A DNA stretch of 64,000 nucleotides from Armatimonadota bacterium (GTDB lineage: Bacteria; Armatimonadota; Fimbriimonadia; Fimbriimonadales; Fimbriimonadaceae), in NCBI GenBank assembly GCA_018268375.1, contig JAFDWS010000006.1, positions 62,001-126,000 on the forward strand. Reading direction: 5' to 3'. The stretch's first letter is position 1; each line of letters begins with the position of its first letter. The position numbers were made by a program, and so were the translations under genes. The notes beneath the pieces were generated by a model. The model made no database searches. It was not told the DNA's origin and was given only the letters and a program-made list of their open reading frames with translations. Below are positions 18,636 to 28,578 of this stretch, one piece after another.

Positions 18636-18693
18636 TCCCACGCTTCGAAGACCCCTCGACGCACGTCTAGTATCATGGTCTGCACCCCCAAAC

Positions 18694-20844
18694 ATGCCAC
18701 CTGGCCTCGACACTGAAGTTCAATACCTGAAAGGGGTTGGCCCCAAAAACGCGATGCTCTTGCAAAAGCTGGGCCTTCGCACGGTCTGGGACGTCCTCTG
18801 GCACTTCCCGAGGCGTTACGAGGACAGACGTGACATCCCTCCCCTGATGTATCTCAAGCCGGGCCGGCACTGCACGGCGAAGGGAAAGCTGATCGATGTC
18901 AAGAGCCGATCAATTGGCAAAGGCAGGGTGGTGGTGCAAGGCGTCCTCAGCGACAAGACCGGCGAGGTCGCCCTTACCTTTTTCAACCAGCCTTACGTCG
19001 GCCAACAACTCCAGAAGGCTCTTGGCCGCCAAGTGGTCGCGTATGGAAGCGTGCGAGAAGGTTATCGGGGCCACCTCGAACTCCACGGTGTCGAATGGGA
19101 GGCCATTGAAGACGAGGACCTGGACGAGTTCGCGAGGATCGTCCCCGTCTACCCCTTGACCGAAGGCGTTCCTCAGCGCGTCGTCCGGAAGGCGGCGAAA
19201 TCGGCCGTCGAGTTCTTCGCTAACCAGGTCGCCGATCCTCTGCCGACGTCCCTGCGTAGCGAAGAAAAGTTAAAGTCCCTTGCCTGGTGCATCCACCAAA
19301 TGCATTTGCCCGACGGCGACGATGAGAGGATCGAGGCGCGACGTCGACTGGCCTTCGAGGAATTCCTGTACCTCCAGCTTTCGTTGCAAATGCGGAGGAA
19401 CGAGGTGAAGCAAGAGGTGGGGATCAGTTTTCCGGTCAGTACTTTGGGAGCTGCCTCCGAACCGCCGCCCGGAGCACTGGGCTCCACTCTTTTCGCCGAA
19501 CCAATGAAGGAGGGGCGGACGATTTGGGACGAGGTCCACGAGATGCTGCCGTTCACCCTGACGGGAGCCCAACGGAGGGTCATCGACGAAATCTGGGAGG
19601 ACATGGAGCGCCCCGCGCCGATGAACCGGCTGGTTCAAGGCGACGTCGGTAGCGGCAAGACAGCGGTGGCGGCCTGCGCGATGCTTGCAGCCGTCCGCTG
19701 TGGCTATCAGGCAGCCATGATGGCTCCGACGGAAATCCTCGCCGAGCAGCACTTCATCAACCTCCACCGGCTGTTCGACCAGCTTGGAATAAAGGTCGTG
19801 CTCCTAGTCGGAAAGCAAACGCCGACCCAAAAGAAGAAGGCTTCGGACCAAGCCGCCAATGGCGAGGCCCAAATTTGCATTGGCACCCACGCCCTTATTC
19901 AGGAGGGTGTCAAGTTCGCCAAACTCGGCCTCGCTGTCATTGATGAGCAGCACCGTTTCGGCGTGCTACAGAGAATGGCCCTGCGGCAAAAGGGAACCGA
20001 ACCGCCTGACGTGCTCGTCATGACCGCGACGCCGATTCCCCGCACGCTGACGATGACGGTTTACGGTGACCTCGACCTCAGTGTGATCGACGAGATGCCA
20101 CCGGGGCGAAAGCCGATCAAGACGCACTGGAAAAAGATCCAAGACCGCTCTCAAGTCTATGCGACCGTTCGAAAGCTGCTTGATGAAGGGCGGCAGGCTT
20201 ACTTCGTGTGTCCGGTCATCTTTGAAAACGAGAAGATGGAAGCGCAGGCTGCTGAAGACCTGTTCTACCGCCTCTCTCGCGAAGAGTTTCAAGACAAGCG
20301 TGTCGGGCTCCTCCATGGGCAAATGAAGCCATTCGAGAAGGAAGAGGTCATGGAGAAGTTCCGACAACACGAGTTGGACATCCTTGTCTCAACGGTCGTG
20401 ATCGAAGTCGGTGTCGATGTGCCAAATGCCTCGATCATGGTCATTGAAGATGCCAACCGGTTTGGACTTGCGCAGCTCCACCAATTGAGGGGCCGAGTCG
20501 GCCGTGGCGAGCAACAGTCCTTCTGCGTTTTGATCGCTGACGCCAAGTCGGAGGATGGGATTCTGCGGATGGAGGTGCTTCAAGAGACGACGGACGGTTT
20601 CCGGATCGCCGAGGAAGACCTTCGCATCCGCGGGCCGGGAGACGTCATGGGGACGCGGCAAAGCGGTGACCTTGAATTCCGGGTCGCTGACCTGATCCAG
20701 GACTCCGTACTTCTCGAAAGAGCCCGGCAGTGCGCCATACGGATTCTCCAGAAGGATCCCGGACTCACGTCGCCGGAGTTCGCCGGGTTCGTTGCCAAGG
20801 TCAGGTCCAAACGCTCTTCAGAAGCCCTCGTCACGGTTTCTTAG
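18694..20844 (+). CDS. recG: ATP-dependent DNA helicase RecG
   Basis: RecG reverses stalled replication forks and branch-migrates Holliday junctions. The 716-residue protein starts MPPGLDTEVQYLKGVGPKNA, followed by the wedge/OB domain. Helicase motifs are GDVGSGKT at 316-323, IDEQHRFG, MTATPIPRTL and QLRGRVGRG, and the C-terminus carries RIAEEDLRIRGPGDVMGTRQSG. The start at 18694 matches the family; the open frame upstream is discounted. TATCAT at 18672 region is a possible -10. It diverges from the atp operon. Confidence 0.97.
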   Translation: MPPGLDTEVQYLKGVGPKNAMLLQKLGLRTVWDVLWHFPRRYEDRRDIPPLMYLKPGRHCTAKGKLIDVKSRSIGKGRVVVQGVLSDKTGEVALTFFNQPYVGQQLQKALGRQVVAYGSVREGYRGHLELHGVEWEAIEDEDLDEFARIVPVYPLTEGVPQRVVRKAAKSAVEFFANQVADPLPTSLRSEEKLKSLAWCIHQMHLPDGDDERIEARRRLAFEEFLYLQLSLQMRRNEVKQEVGISFPVSTLGAASEPPPGALGSTLFAEPMKEGRTIWDEVHEMLPFTLTGAQRRVIDEIWEDMERPAPMNRLVQGDVGSGKTAVAACAMLAAVRCGYQAAMMAPTEILAEQHFINLHRLFDQLGIKVVLLVGKQTPTQKKKASDQAANGEAQICIGTHALIQEGVKFAKLGLAVIDEQHRFGVLQRMALRQKGTEPPDVLVMTATPIPRTLTMTVYGDLDLSVIDEMPPGRKPIKTHWKKIQDRSQVYATVRKLLDEGRQAYFVCPVIFENEKMEAQAAEDLFYRLSREEFQDKRVGLLHGQMKPFEKEEVMEKFRQHELDILVSTVVIEVGVDVPNASIMVIEDANRFGLAQLHQLRGRVGRGEQQSFCVLIADAKSEDGILRMEVLQETTDGFRIAEEDLRIRGPGDVMGTRQSGDLEFRVADLIQDSVLLERARQCAIRILQKDPGLTSPEFAGFVAKVRSKRSSEALVTVS

Positions 20845-20863
20845 TCACAATAGGAGACACGTT

Positions 20864-21262
20864 ATGGAGCCTAGGCCAAAGGAGATCAACCTGCCGACCA
20901 AGCGAGAGACGGGGCGGCTGGTGGTCGGCGCGTCAGTGCTTGCAATCCTTGGGATCGCCGTGGCCTACGCGAGCCGGCCGTACGAGTTCGACAAGGGCAG
21001 CCCCATCCTGATCAAGGGGGACGTCCACAACGCCATTGACGCGGTCCGCCGGGAGAAGGGGCACTGGCCCGTCGACGAGCACGACCCTCAGCTTGTTTTC
21101 AGCGACCGGGTCAAGGCAGAGCAGGACCCACCAACTTTTAAGCTGCTCAGCGTCGTCCCAGACCGCGGCGACGAGATCGCCACGTACACAATCCAGGTCA
21201 GGGGCCTGACCGCGGACCATCGCATCAAGTTCGATCCCAAGGCAAAGAGCAAGCGCCACTAG
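20864..21262 (+). CDS. Hypothetical single-pass membrane protein
   Basis: The 132-residue protein has a cytoplasmic basic N-terminus, one membrane helix (~18-37, LVVGASVLAILGIAVAYAS) and an extracytoplasmic domain with VHNAIDAVRREKGHWPVDE. That domain faintly resembles the C-terminal half of secretion pseudopilins, but no family can be named. A good Shine-Dalgarno site (AGGAGA) lies before the ATG, which is why 20864 is chosen over an upstream ATG. It ends with a 4-base overlap with convergent topA. Confidence 0.65.
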   Translation: MEPRPKEINLPTKRETGRLVVGASVLAILGIAVAYASRPYEFDKGSPILIKGDVHNAIDAVRREKGHWPVDEHDPQLVFSDRVKAEQDPPTFKLLSVVPDRGDEIATYTIQVRGLTADHRIKFDPKAKSKRH

Positions 21263-23880
21263 CGGCGTGCTTTGCGCCGGACCGGCCGTTTGCTGGGGCC
21301 GGCCGCCGCTTTTGCCTTGAGGAGCTCGACCGCCCGCTCAGGAGTGACCGCGTTCGGGTCGGTTCCCTTCGGGAGGGTCGCGTTGATTTTGCCGTCCGTC
21401 ACGTACGGGCCATACCTTCCGCTCATGACCTTGACCTCGCCGTCGGCTCCGTCAAGTTTGCCAAATTCCTTGAGCGGGGCGGGCTTGGAACTCCTGCCGC
21501 CCCAACCTGGACGCTCCTGTTCGAGAGCCGCCACCGCCTCCGTGAGACCGAGTTTGAGCGCTTCGCGCCAATCGCCCACGTTGGCGCGCTTGTCTCCAGC
21601 GCTCAGATATGCCCCGTAGCGTCCGAGAGCGAGGACAACTTCGGCGCCCGTCTCCGGGTGGTTACCAAGCGACTTCGGATACTCGAGCAGGTCTTGGATC
21701 AGGTCTGACGTCAGTTCAGAGGGATTGACGCCAGGAGGTATCGTCACCCGCTTTGGACTTGCCTTGCTCTCGACCTCCTCTGGTGTCTGCACGACCTCGA
21801 GGTAGTCACCGAAACGGCCCTTCTTGAGGACGACCTCGCGCCCCGACCGTTCGTCGACCGCCACGGGCTCCGCGGCTGCAGTCTTGCGCTCCAGCAAAGC
21901 GAGCACTTCCTCCTTCGTCAAGTCGGCAGGTGGCACATCGTCAGGAACGCTTGCAGTGTTGCCTGCGCCCCCCTCGCCGCGCTGGATGAAAGGGCCGTTC
22001 CTACCGATCCGAACGACGACGTCATCAAAGAGCCGCATGGCCGGGTACGGAATGCTAGGGCCTTTCTCCTTGACCTCGTCCGCCAGGCCTGTGGTTCCGT
22101 TCGAGCCGCTGTAAAACGTACGAAGGTGTTGCACCCAATCCCGGTGGCCTTCGGCAATCTCGTCGAGTTCTGATTCCATTTCCGCCGTGAATCCGATATC
22201 GACAAGGCGGTCGAAGTGGTCTTCGAGAATTTCCGTCACCGAGAACGCCGTCCAAGTCGGGACAAGCTCGTTTTTGCGCTTGAAGACGTAGCCTCGGTCT
22301 TGGATGGTTCCGATGATGGAGGCGTATGTGCTCGGGCGGCCTACCCCCTCTTGTTCGAGTTTCTGAACCAGGCTGGCCTCGGTGTATCTCGCTGGAGGCT
22401 TCGTCGAGTGTTGTGTCGCGCTGACGGATTCTGCTTCCAGCCGCTCGCCCTCTTTCATGCCAGGGAGGATGGTCTCCTTGTCTCCAAGCTCTGCCTCAGG
22501 GTCGTCGGAGCCTTCGACATAGACCCGGAGGAAGCCTGGAAAGACGATTCTCTTCCCCGAGGCGGCAAAGGTGAAGGCCCTACCGCCCTCTGCGACTTCG
22601 ACCTCGACGCGAGTCCTCTCGACTTCCGCGGCTTTGGTCTGACAAGCGAGCGTGCGCTTCCATATCAGCTCGTACAGGCGGAACTGGTCTCGGTCGAGGT
22701 GTCGCTCCACCTGAGTGGGCAGACGGGACAAATCAGTTGGGCGGATGGCTTCGTGAGCTTCCTGCGCGTTTTTCGCCTGGCTCTTGTAAACCCTTGGTTT
22801 CGCCGGGACATATTCCGCCCCATAGAGGTCGCGAAGCACCTCCCTCGCCTGAGACAGTGCCCGGTCGGCCAAGGTGAGACTGTCGGTCCTCATGTAGGTG
22901 ATGAGACCGACGCGCTCGCCAGCGACCTCAACGCCCTCGTACAGCTGCTGCGCAATCTGCATGGTCTTGCGGGCAGGGAACCCGAGTTTCCGGTTCGCCT
23001 CCTGTTGGAGGGTCGATGTCATGAAGGGCGGGGGCGGGTTTTCGGTACCTGGCTTTGTGTCCAGCTTGGCCACTCGCCAAGGCTCTGACGTTGCGAGCCG
23101 CTCGGCAAGGGGCGTCGCTTCATCAGCTTTCATCCAGTACGCTCGCCCTACCAGCTCGCCTTGCGGATTGAAGGCTTGCCCATCGGCCAATGACTGGTCA
23201 GCGACCCGCGCTAATTTGGCGACGAACGATCCGTCCGCAGCGCGAAGTTTTGCCTCGATGCCTGAGTAGTCGACAGTGACGAAATCGCGCCGCTCCCGCT
23301 CGCGCATCACGATCAACCGTACGGCAACGCTTTGAACGCGCCCCGCGCTCAGACCAGGCGAGACTTTGCGCCAGAGGAGCGGGGAAAGGGTGTAGCCGTA
23401 CAGCCGGTCCAAAATGCGGCGGGTTTCTTGTGCCCGCACCAATCCCTCGTCTACGCTGCGGGGGTTCTCCAGCGCCTCCTGGATCGCCTCGGGTGTGATC
23501 TCGTGGAAGACGATCCGCTGGACTTCTGTTCCCTTGCGCGGCTTGAGCAGTTGGAGCACGTGCCAACTGATGCTCTCGCCCTCGCGGTCTTCGTCAGTCG
23601 CAAGCAGGAGCCGGCCAGCGTCCTTCGCCGCCTTCTTGAGTTCGTCGACCCTTCGCCGCTTGTCGCCAGGGACGACATAGAAGGGCTCGAAGTCCTTCTC
23701 TACGTTGACTCCGAGATCCGCCCACTTCGCTTTTTTGAACTCGTCGGGCATCTCCTTTCGGTTTTCCGGCAGGTCACGGACGTGCCCATAGCTCGCTACG
23801 ACCTCATAGCTCCTGTCAAGGAACGCAGAGATAGTTTTGGCTTTGGCAGGAGATTCGACGATGACAAGTGTCTTGGACAT
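21259..23880 (-). CDS. topA: DNA topoisomerase I
   Basis: TopA relaxes negative supercoils by a type IA strand-passage mechanism. The 873-residue protein starts with the Toprim domain (VIVESPAKAKTI; DEDREGE at 96-102). The nucleophile is Tyr329 in GLITYMRTDS. The C-terminus carries three or four topoisomerase C-terminal repeats with GRYGPYV/GRYGAYL/GRFGDYL cores and ends in a basic tail. The tetracysteine zinc ribbons of the E. coli enzyme are not visible. No Shine-Dalgarno site is obvious. Confidence 0.97.
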   Translation of the reverse strand: MSKTLVIVESPAKAKTISAFLDRSYEVVASYGHVRDLPENRKEMPDEFKKAKWADLGVNVEKDFEPFYVVPGDKRRRVDELKKAAKDAGRLLLATDEDREGESISWHVLQLLKPRKGTEVQRIVFHEITPEAIQEALENPRSVDEGLVRAQETRRILDRLYGYTLSPLLWRKVSPGLSAGRVQSVAVRLIVMRERERRDFVTVDYSGIEAKLRAADGSFVAKLARVADQSLADGQAFNPQGELVGRAYWMKADEATPLAERLATSEPWRVAKLDTKPGTENPPPPFMTSTLQQEANRKLGFPARKTMQIAQQLYEGVEVAGERVGLITYMRTDSLTLADRALSQAREVLRDLYGAEYVPAKPRVYKSQAKNAQEAHEAIRPTDLSRLPTQVERHLDRDQFRLYELIWKRTLACQTKAAEVERTRVEVEVAEGGRAFTFAASGKRIVFPGFLRVYVEGSDDPEAELGDKETILPGMKEGERLEAESVSATQHSTKPPARYTEASLVQKLEQEGVGRPSTYASIIGTIQDRGYVFKRKNELVPTWTAFSVTEILEDHFDRLVDIGFTAEMESELDEIAEGHRDWVQHLRTFYSGSNGTTGLADEVKEKGPSIPYPAMRLFDDVVVRIGRNGPFIQRGEGGAGNTASVPDDVPPADLTKEEVLALLERKTAAAEPVAVDERSGREVVLKKGRFGDYLEVVQTPEEVESKASPKRVTIPPGVNPSELTSDLIQDLLEYPKSLGNHPETGAEVVLALGRYGAYLSAGDKRANVGDWREALKLGLTEAVAALEQERPGWGGRSSKPAPLKEFGKLDGADGEVKVMSGRYGPYVTDGKINATLPKGTDPNAVTPERAVELLKAKAAAGPSKRPVRRKARR

Positions 23881-24050
23881 GAAGCAAGCAAGAAACGCGG
23901 GCGTTTTACCAAGGGACGTCCCGGAGTGTCAATCGGCCCGCCTTGGATTGGGTACAGGCACTCTTGTAGACTGTTCCTTCGTTCTCATTGAATGACCCAT
24001 CCGGACGTCGGGTTCCCTTGGCCAGTCGTCCATATCACTGACGAGGCCGA

Positions 24051-25412
24051 ATGACCAACCGTTCCATTTCAATTTTTTTGTTCGCCTTCGCGGCCTGCAC
24101 CTCTCATGCTGCCGACGAGTGGATGCTCGTCCGCTTAAAAGGCGAGAAGATCGGCCACATGTCGTATTCGTCCCGCCCGGAAGGTGACGGCAAACTGTCC
24201 TTCTCGACCTCGGTGATGGACGGCAAGATGCTCGGCTTCACGCTCCAAATCAAAATCGAGACCAAGACCTGGACAGATGCGAAGGGGGATCCAAAGCGGA
24301 TCGAGTTCGTGACGGAGAGCGGAGGAAAGACCCAGACCGTTGTCGCCACTTTCGAGGCCAAGTCCATCCAGGCGACGTCGACAATGGACGGTCGGACCAC
24401 CAAGGCTACGATCCCGATACCAGAGGGAGCTGCGATCACCGACGACCCTTTGACGCCCTTCGTGGAGGGAAAGGCACCGGGCCCGATCTATGTCTTCGAC
24501 CCGAACACCCTCGCCCTCGTCAGGTGCGAGCCGCAAGTCAAGGGCAAGGAGAAGCTGCAGACGAGCGCAGGCGAGGTCGAAGCGACCGTCATTGACCTCC
24601 GCGATCCTCGCGCACCCATGACCGTCTACTTGAGCGGAAAGGGCGACATCCTCAAGGCGACTGGGCCGTTCGGGATGGAGATCGTGCCTTGCACGAAGGA
24701 GGAGGCATTGGCGGCGTCAGGCGATGCCGACATCGCCACAGCAAGCTCGATCACGCCTGACCGTCCGATCAAGGACTCCTACCGGATCAAGAACCTTAAG
24801 CTCAAGTTCAGTGGCGTCGACCCCGCCAGACTGCCAAGCGACGACCACCAGACGGTCGAAAAGGTTGAAGGAGGATTCATTCTCACGATCCACCCTGTGC
24901 AGCCGGACGGCCTTCAACCGAGCGAAACGCCAACCGACCCTCGGTGGTCGCAAGCCGACTTGCGCGTTCCAAGCGACAAGAAGCGGTTCATCGAGCTGGC
25001 CAAGAGCATCACCCAGGGCAAGGCCGCGATGCTGGATCGCGCCGAGGCCATTCGGAACTTCGTCCTAGGCAAGATTCGGGCAAACGCAGGCATCGGTGTG
25101 CTGCGCGATGCCGACGACGTCCTTGACACTGGCGAGGGAGTTTGCCGAGACCACGCCGTCCTGATGGCTACCCTGCTGAGGGCAGACGGGATCCCAACGA
25201 GGCTGGTGAGCGGCCTCGTTTACGGGATGGGAGCCTTCTACTACCACGCGTGGGTTGAGATTTGGACGGGCCAAAAGTGGCTCGGTCTTGACTCGACGCG
25301 GCCGTCGAAGGGCCTGGATGCGACACACATAAAAATTGCACAAGGTACGGTCGGCGAAGCATTTACGTCTTTCCTGCTAGACGGAGCGAAAGTGACCGTC
25401 GTCAAGGATTGA
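24051..25412 (+). CDS. Exported transglutaminase-like protein
   Basis: The 453-residue protein has a signal peptide (SISIFLFAFAACTSHA). The C-terminal third is a transglutaminase-like cysteine-protease fold with Cys365 in GVCRDHA, His399 in YHAWVEIW and Asp414 in GLDST, a complete triad. The first 270 residues are beta-rich and contain two similar halves. Bacterial members act as peptidases or cross-link/trim envelope proteins; the substrate is unknown. GAGG 9 bases before the ATG is a plausible Shine-Dalgarno site. It is 12 bases upstream of the PIN/TRAM gene. Confidence 0.85.
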   Translation: MTNRSISIFLFAFAACTSHAADEWMLVRLKGEKIGHMSYSSRPEGDGKLSFSTSVMDGKMLGFTLQIKIETKTWTDAKGDPKRIEFVTESGGKTQTVVATFEAKSIQATSTMDGRTTKATIPIPEGAAITDDPLTPFVEGKAPGPIYVFDPNTLALVRCEPQVKGKEKLQTSAGEVEATVIDLRDPRAPMTVYLSGKGDILKATGPFGMEIVPCTKEEALAASGDADIATASSITPDRPIKDSYRIKNLKLKFSGVDPARLPSDDHQTVEKVEGGFILTIHPVQPDGLQPSETPTDPRWSQADLRVPSDKKRFIELAKSITQGKAAMLDRAEAIRNFVLGKIRANAGIGVLRDADDVLDTGEGVCRDHAVLMATLLRADGIPTRLVSGLVYGMGAFYYHAWVEIWTGQKWLGLDSTRPSKGLDATHIKIAQGTVGEAFTSFLLDGAKVTVVKD

Positions 25413-25424
25413 TCCGGGGTCACG

Positions 25425-26855
25425 ATGAAGCTGAGGTCGGTACTGGTCGCGGTCTTTGCCCTTACAGGGGCGGTCACGTCCGTATCCCTCTTCCCTTCCT
25501 TCCTCGACTTTTTGTTCGATTCGGCCAAGGGGCGACAACCGGCGCCAGCGATCGTCCAAGTCGACCAGTACAACTTTAAGAAGGCAATCTTTTCCGGATT
25601 GGGCGCCGACGAGGACGCGCAAAAGGCGTTCGACGACGTCCGGGCGGGCAAGACAACCATCGACGAGGTCTGTAAAGGCGCCGCGACCGTCCGCTGCGAG
25701 CCTTTCACCCCCTCGGCGACGGCCTTGCAGCATTCCGAGCGAAAAGAACTCGCCAAGATGAACAAGCAGGGCGAGGCTGCCTTGGTCAAGGCTGACCCCA
25801 ATCCCAGGCAAGTGTCTGTCTATGTTCTGGAGTCCATTGTTTCAAAGACTAAGGGCGGCCAAGTCGACGATGGATCGCGTGGCTATCCCGCTTCACGCCA
25901 GCCCTTGGTCCTCATAGCCCTTGCCCTGCTCGGCGCCATGCTCGGCGGAGGCGCCGGGAGCCTCGTGCTCAATGCGGCCGAGGCGTACAGCCAAAGGTGG
26001 TCGAAGCTTGAGACCGGGGACCGGGTCAACCTTTTCCTCGGCATCGTGGCGGGCATTATCTGTTCGTTGCCGTTCCTCATTGCCCTGAGTAACTTGGGGC
26101 CGCTCGCAGCGACCCTCCTCATGGTCGGGCTCACTTTTGGCTTCAGCGCTCTCTCGATCTACGCCCTCCACTCGATGGAGGAGGTCTTGCCTTGGAAGAA
26201 AGGCGAGATCCGCGGTCGCCGTTCGGGCACGAAGATCCTCGACACCAACGTCCTCATCGACGGCCGTATCTACGACCTGCTACGGACGGGCTTTTTGGAG
26301 GGCGAGCTCTACGTGCCGAAGTTTGTCTTGCACGAGCTCCAGCACATCGCGGACTCGGCGGACTCGTTGCGGCGACAAAGGGGGAGGCGCGGTCTCGAGG
26401 TCTTGCGGCACCTTCAGTCCGAGCACACCGTCGAGATCGGAACCCACGATCGCCTTGCCATGGACGAGAAAGAGGAGGTCGACGCGCGGCTCGTCCGGCT
26501 GGCCAAAGCGCTTGGTGCTGATCTCGTCAGTAACGATTACAACCTCAACCGGGTCGCGAGCATCCAGGAGGTTCGTGTCTTGAACATCAACGACCTTGCC
26601 TTGGCGTTGCGCCCAAACGTACTGCCTGGGGAGACCCTCGAACTGACCATCATTCGGGAAGGCAACCAGCACGGGCAAGGCGTCGGTTATCTCGAGGACG
26701 GGACGATGGTGGTCGTCGAAAGCGGTAAGCCGCACATCGGCGAGTCGGTTATCGTAACAGTGACGCAGGTCATTCAGACCGAGCGCGGCAAAATGATTTT
26801 TGGGACGGCTCCCGACGAGGAGGCTGACCGCCGCGGATCGCGTCCACTCAAATGA
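25425..26855 (+). CDS. YacL-like membrane PIN/TRAM domain protein
   Basis: The 476-residue protein has an N-terminal helix (1-25), an extracytoplasmic ~130-residue region, three more membrane helices (~160-183, 202-222, 226-248), a PIN domain (269-390; LDTNVLIDGRI and SNDYNLNR supply acidic residues) and a TRAM domain (~405-465). This matches the YacL family, a putative membrane-anchored RNase, with an added extracytoplasmic insert. In Firmicutes yacL also precedes ispD and ispF. Its stop overlaps the next start as ATGA. Confidence 0.9.
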   Translation: MKLRSVLVAVFALTGAVTSVSLFPSFLDFLFDSAKGRQPAPAIVQVDQYNFKKAIFSGLGADEDAQKAFDDVRAGKTTIDEVCKGAATVRCEPFTPSATALQHSERKELAKMNKQGEAALVKADPNPRQVSVYVLESIVSKTKGGQVDDGSRGYPASRQPLVLIALALLGAMLGGGAGSLVLNAAEAYSQRWSKLETGDRVNLFLGIVAGIICSLPFLIALSNLGPLAATLLMVGLTFGFSALSIYALHSMEEVLPWKKGEIRGRRSGTKILDTNVLIDGRIYDLLRTGFLEGELYVPKFVLHELQHIADSADSLRRQRGRRGLEVLRHLQSEHTVEIGTHDRLAMDEKEEVDARLVRLAKALGADLVSNDYNLNRVASIQEVRVLNINDLALALRPNVLPGETLELTIIREGNQHGQGVGYLEDGTMVVVESGKPHIGESVIVTVTQVIQTERGKMIFGTAPDEEADRRGSRPLK

Positions 26856-27985
26856 GGACGTTTGCGATCTTGCTGGCCGCTGGGAGGTCGGAGCGCTTCG
26901 GCCAAGACAAGCTTTGGCTCTCTCTCGATGGCCGGCCACTTTGGACGCATGCTTTTGGCGTTCTCACCAGCTGTAAGGTCCTTGACGGCGTAGGCGTCGT
27001 CTGCCAGTCGGGGCGGACCGCCGAGTTCAACCGGCTCGCTTCGGGGGCGCGATTCGTTGTCGAAGGCGGCGCAACGCGGCAAGAGAGCTGCCGCCTGGGA
27101 TTGGCCGCGGTGCCCGATGAGTGCGACGCGGTCATCATTCACGATGCGGCGAGGCCGTATGTGACAGAGGAATTGGTCAAGGCGGTCGTCGCGGCTGTCG
27201 AGCGGAACGGTGCGGCCTTCGCTGGGATACCGGTGACCGACACGATCAAGCTGGGTGCAGTGGACAGTTGGACGACCTTGGACAGAAGCCGATTGGTGGC
27301 GGTCCAAACTCCCCAAGGAGCAAGGCGCAGCGACCTGGTCGAGGCTCACCGACGAGCCGCTGCGGAGTTGACGGACGACGTCGCGCTTCTTGAGGCGATC
27401 GGCTTGCCCGTCACGCTCGTGCCCGGCGATCCACGCAACATAAAGGTGACCCTTCCTTCCGACATCTCGAGTACGATGGTCGGACCAGTGGAGACGCGAA
27501 CGGGATTTGGCTACGACGTCCACGCCTTTTCTTCCGACGCTCATCGTGCTCTTTGGCTGGGCGGAGTCGAGTTTGACGAAAAGCCTGGACTTGAGGGCCA
27601 CTCGGACGCCGATGCCTTGATCCACGCCATCGTTGACGCGCTTCTTGGTGCCGCCGGCCTCGGCGACATCGGGCAACGGTTCCCAAACACAGACCCCCGC
27701 TGGAAGGACGCACCTTCCCGCGCGTTTCTCGTTGACACCGCGGAGAGGCTGAATGCGGACGGCTGGTCGATCGCATACATTGACGCCAGTGTCCTCGCGG
27801 AGAGGCCCAAGGTCATGCCGAGGAGTGCCGAAATGTGCGCCGTGATCGCCACGTCACTTGGCATTGCTCGAAAGCTGGTCAACATTAAGGCGACGACCAA
27901 CGAGGGCCTCGGTGCGATCGGCAGAGGCGAGGGCGTCGCAGCCATGGCGGTCGCGACTTTGAGAAGACCTGAAAAGAACCCTTGA
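26852..27985 (+). CDS. ispDF: Bifunctional IspD/IspF of the MEP isoprenoid pathway
   Basis: The 377-residue fusion carries IspD (1-~210) and IspF (~215-377). IspD has the nucleotide-binding LLAAGRSERFG and HDAARPYV and adds CMP to methylerythritol phosphate. IspF starts TGFGYDVHAF, has GHSDADALIHA with metal ligands and TTNEGLGAIGRGEG, and makes the cyclodiphosphate. IspE, which acts between them, is not in this window. The ATGA overlap shows coupling to the YacL-like gene. Confidence 0.96.
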   Translation: MRTFAILLAAGRSERFGQDKLWLSLDGRPLWTHAFGVLTSCKVLDGVGVVCQSGRTAEFNRLASGARFVVEGGATRQESCRLGLAAVPDECDAVIIHDAARPYVTEELVKAVVAAVERNGAAFAGIPVTDTIKLGAVDSWTTLDRSRLVAVQTPQGARRSDLVEAHRRAAAELTDDVALLEAIGLPVTLVPGDPRNIKVTLPSDISSTMVGPVETRTGFGYDVHAFSSDAHRALWLGGVEFDEKPGLEGHSDADALIHAIVDALLGAAGLGDIGQRFPNTDPRWKDAPSRAFLVDTAERLNADGWSIAYIDASVLAERPKVMPRSAEMCAVIATSLGIARKLVNIKATTNEGLGAIGRGEGVAAMAVATLRRPEKNP

Positions 27986-28015
27986 CACCCTGCACCATGT
28001 GCCCGCTCATTGCCG

Positions 28016-28021
28016 TATAGT
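28016..28021 (+). promoter_or_regulatory. -10-like TATAGT upstream of hpf
   Basis: TATAGT ends 11 bases before the hpf ATG. TTGACA at 27982-27987 is 28 bases further upstream, too far for a standard -35. Confidence 0.4.
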
Positions 28022-28032
28022 AACAGTGAGCC

Positions 28033-28578
28033 ATGGAAGTCCTCGTGCGAAACGCAGAAGGCAACCTCTCTCCCAAGGATCGCGAATACGCGTCCAAGAA
28101 ACTCGGAAAGCTCGACCGATACTTCCACACTGCGACCAAGGTCGAGATCGTTCATCGCGAGGAGAAGGACCAGCACCGTGCCGCCCACCGCATCGAAGTC
28201 ACCGTCCACGCCGACGGGCTGTTCCTCCGTGGTGAGGAGCACGATGTCAGCCTGAACGCCGCGATCGACAAGGTCGCCGACAAAATGGAGAACCGACTGA
28301 GGCGCCTCAAATCAAAGATCGTCCGCTCTCATCGTCACAAGGGAAGGTCCGCGCCCGCGATCTACGACGAGATCCCTGACCATGAGGAAGAGCCTCACAG
28401 CAACGGCCTCGTCGAGCACAAGCGATTTGTGATGAAGCCGATGGGGCTCGAAGAAGCCCTGTTGCAGCTGGAGTTGTCCGGGCACACGTTCTTCCTGTTC
28501 CAGAACGAGAACGGCAGGACAGAGCTCTTGTACAAGAAGGGCGGCGGTGGTTACGGATTGCTGAGCCCCGAAATGTAG
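28033..28578 (+). CDS. hpf: Ribosome hibernation-promoting factor, long form
   Basis: The 181-residue protein combines the N-terminal S30AE domain (MEVLVRNAEGNLSPKDREYA to ~110) with the C-terminal dimerisation domain (VEHKRFVMKPMGLEEALLQLEL onward). Long HPF pairs 70S ribosomes into inactive 100S dimers in stationary phase. A charged linker (~112-130) joins the domains. The 3' end overlaps the convergent comF gene by 28 bases. Confidence 0.93.
   Translation: MEVLVRNAEGNLSPKDREYASKKLGKLDRYFHTATKVEIVHREEKDQHRAAHRIEVTVHADGLFLRGEEHDVSLNAAIDKVADKMENRLRRLKSKIVRSHRHKGRSAPAIYDEIPDHEEEPHSNGLVEHKRFVMKPMGLEEALLQLELSGHTFFLFQNENGRTELLYKKGGGGYGLLSPEM

Noticed and set aside
22216..23088. 290-residue plus-strand open frame
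   Set aside because: It lies fully within topA on the other strand and shows no motif.
27982..28021. TTGACA...TATAGT as a standard promoter for hpf
   Set aside because: The spacer is 28 bases, too long for one polymerase site; only the -10-like element is kept.
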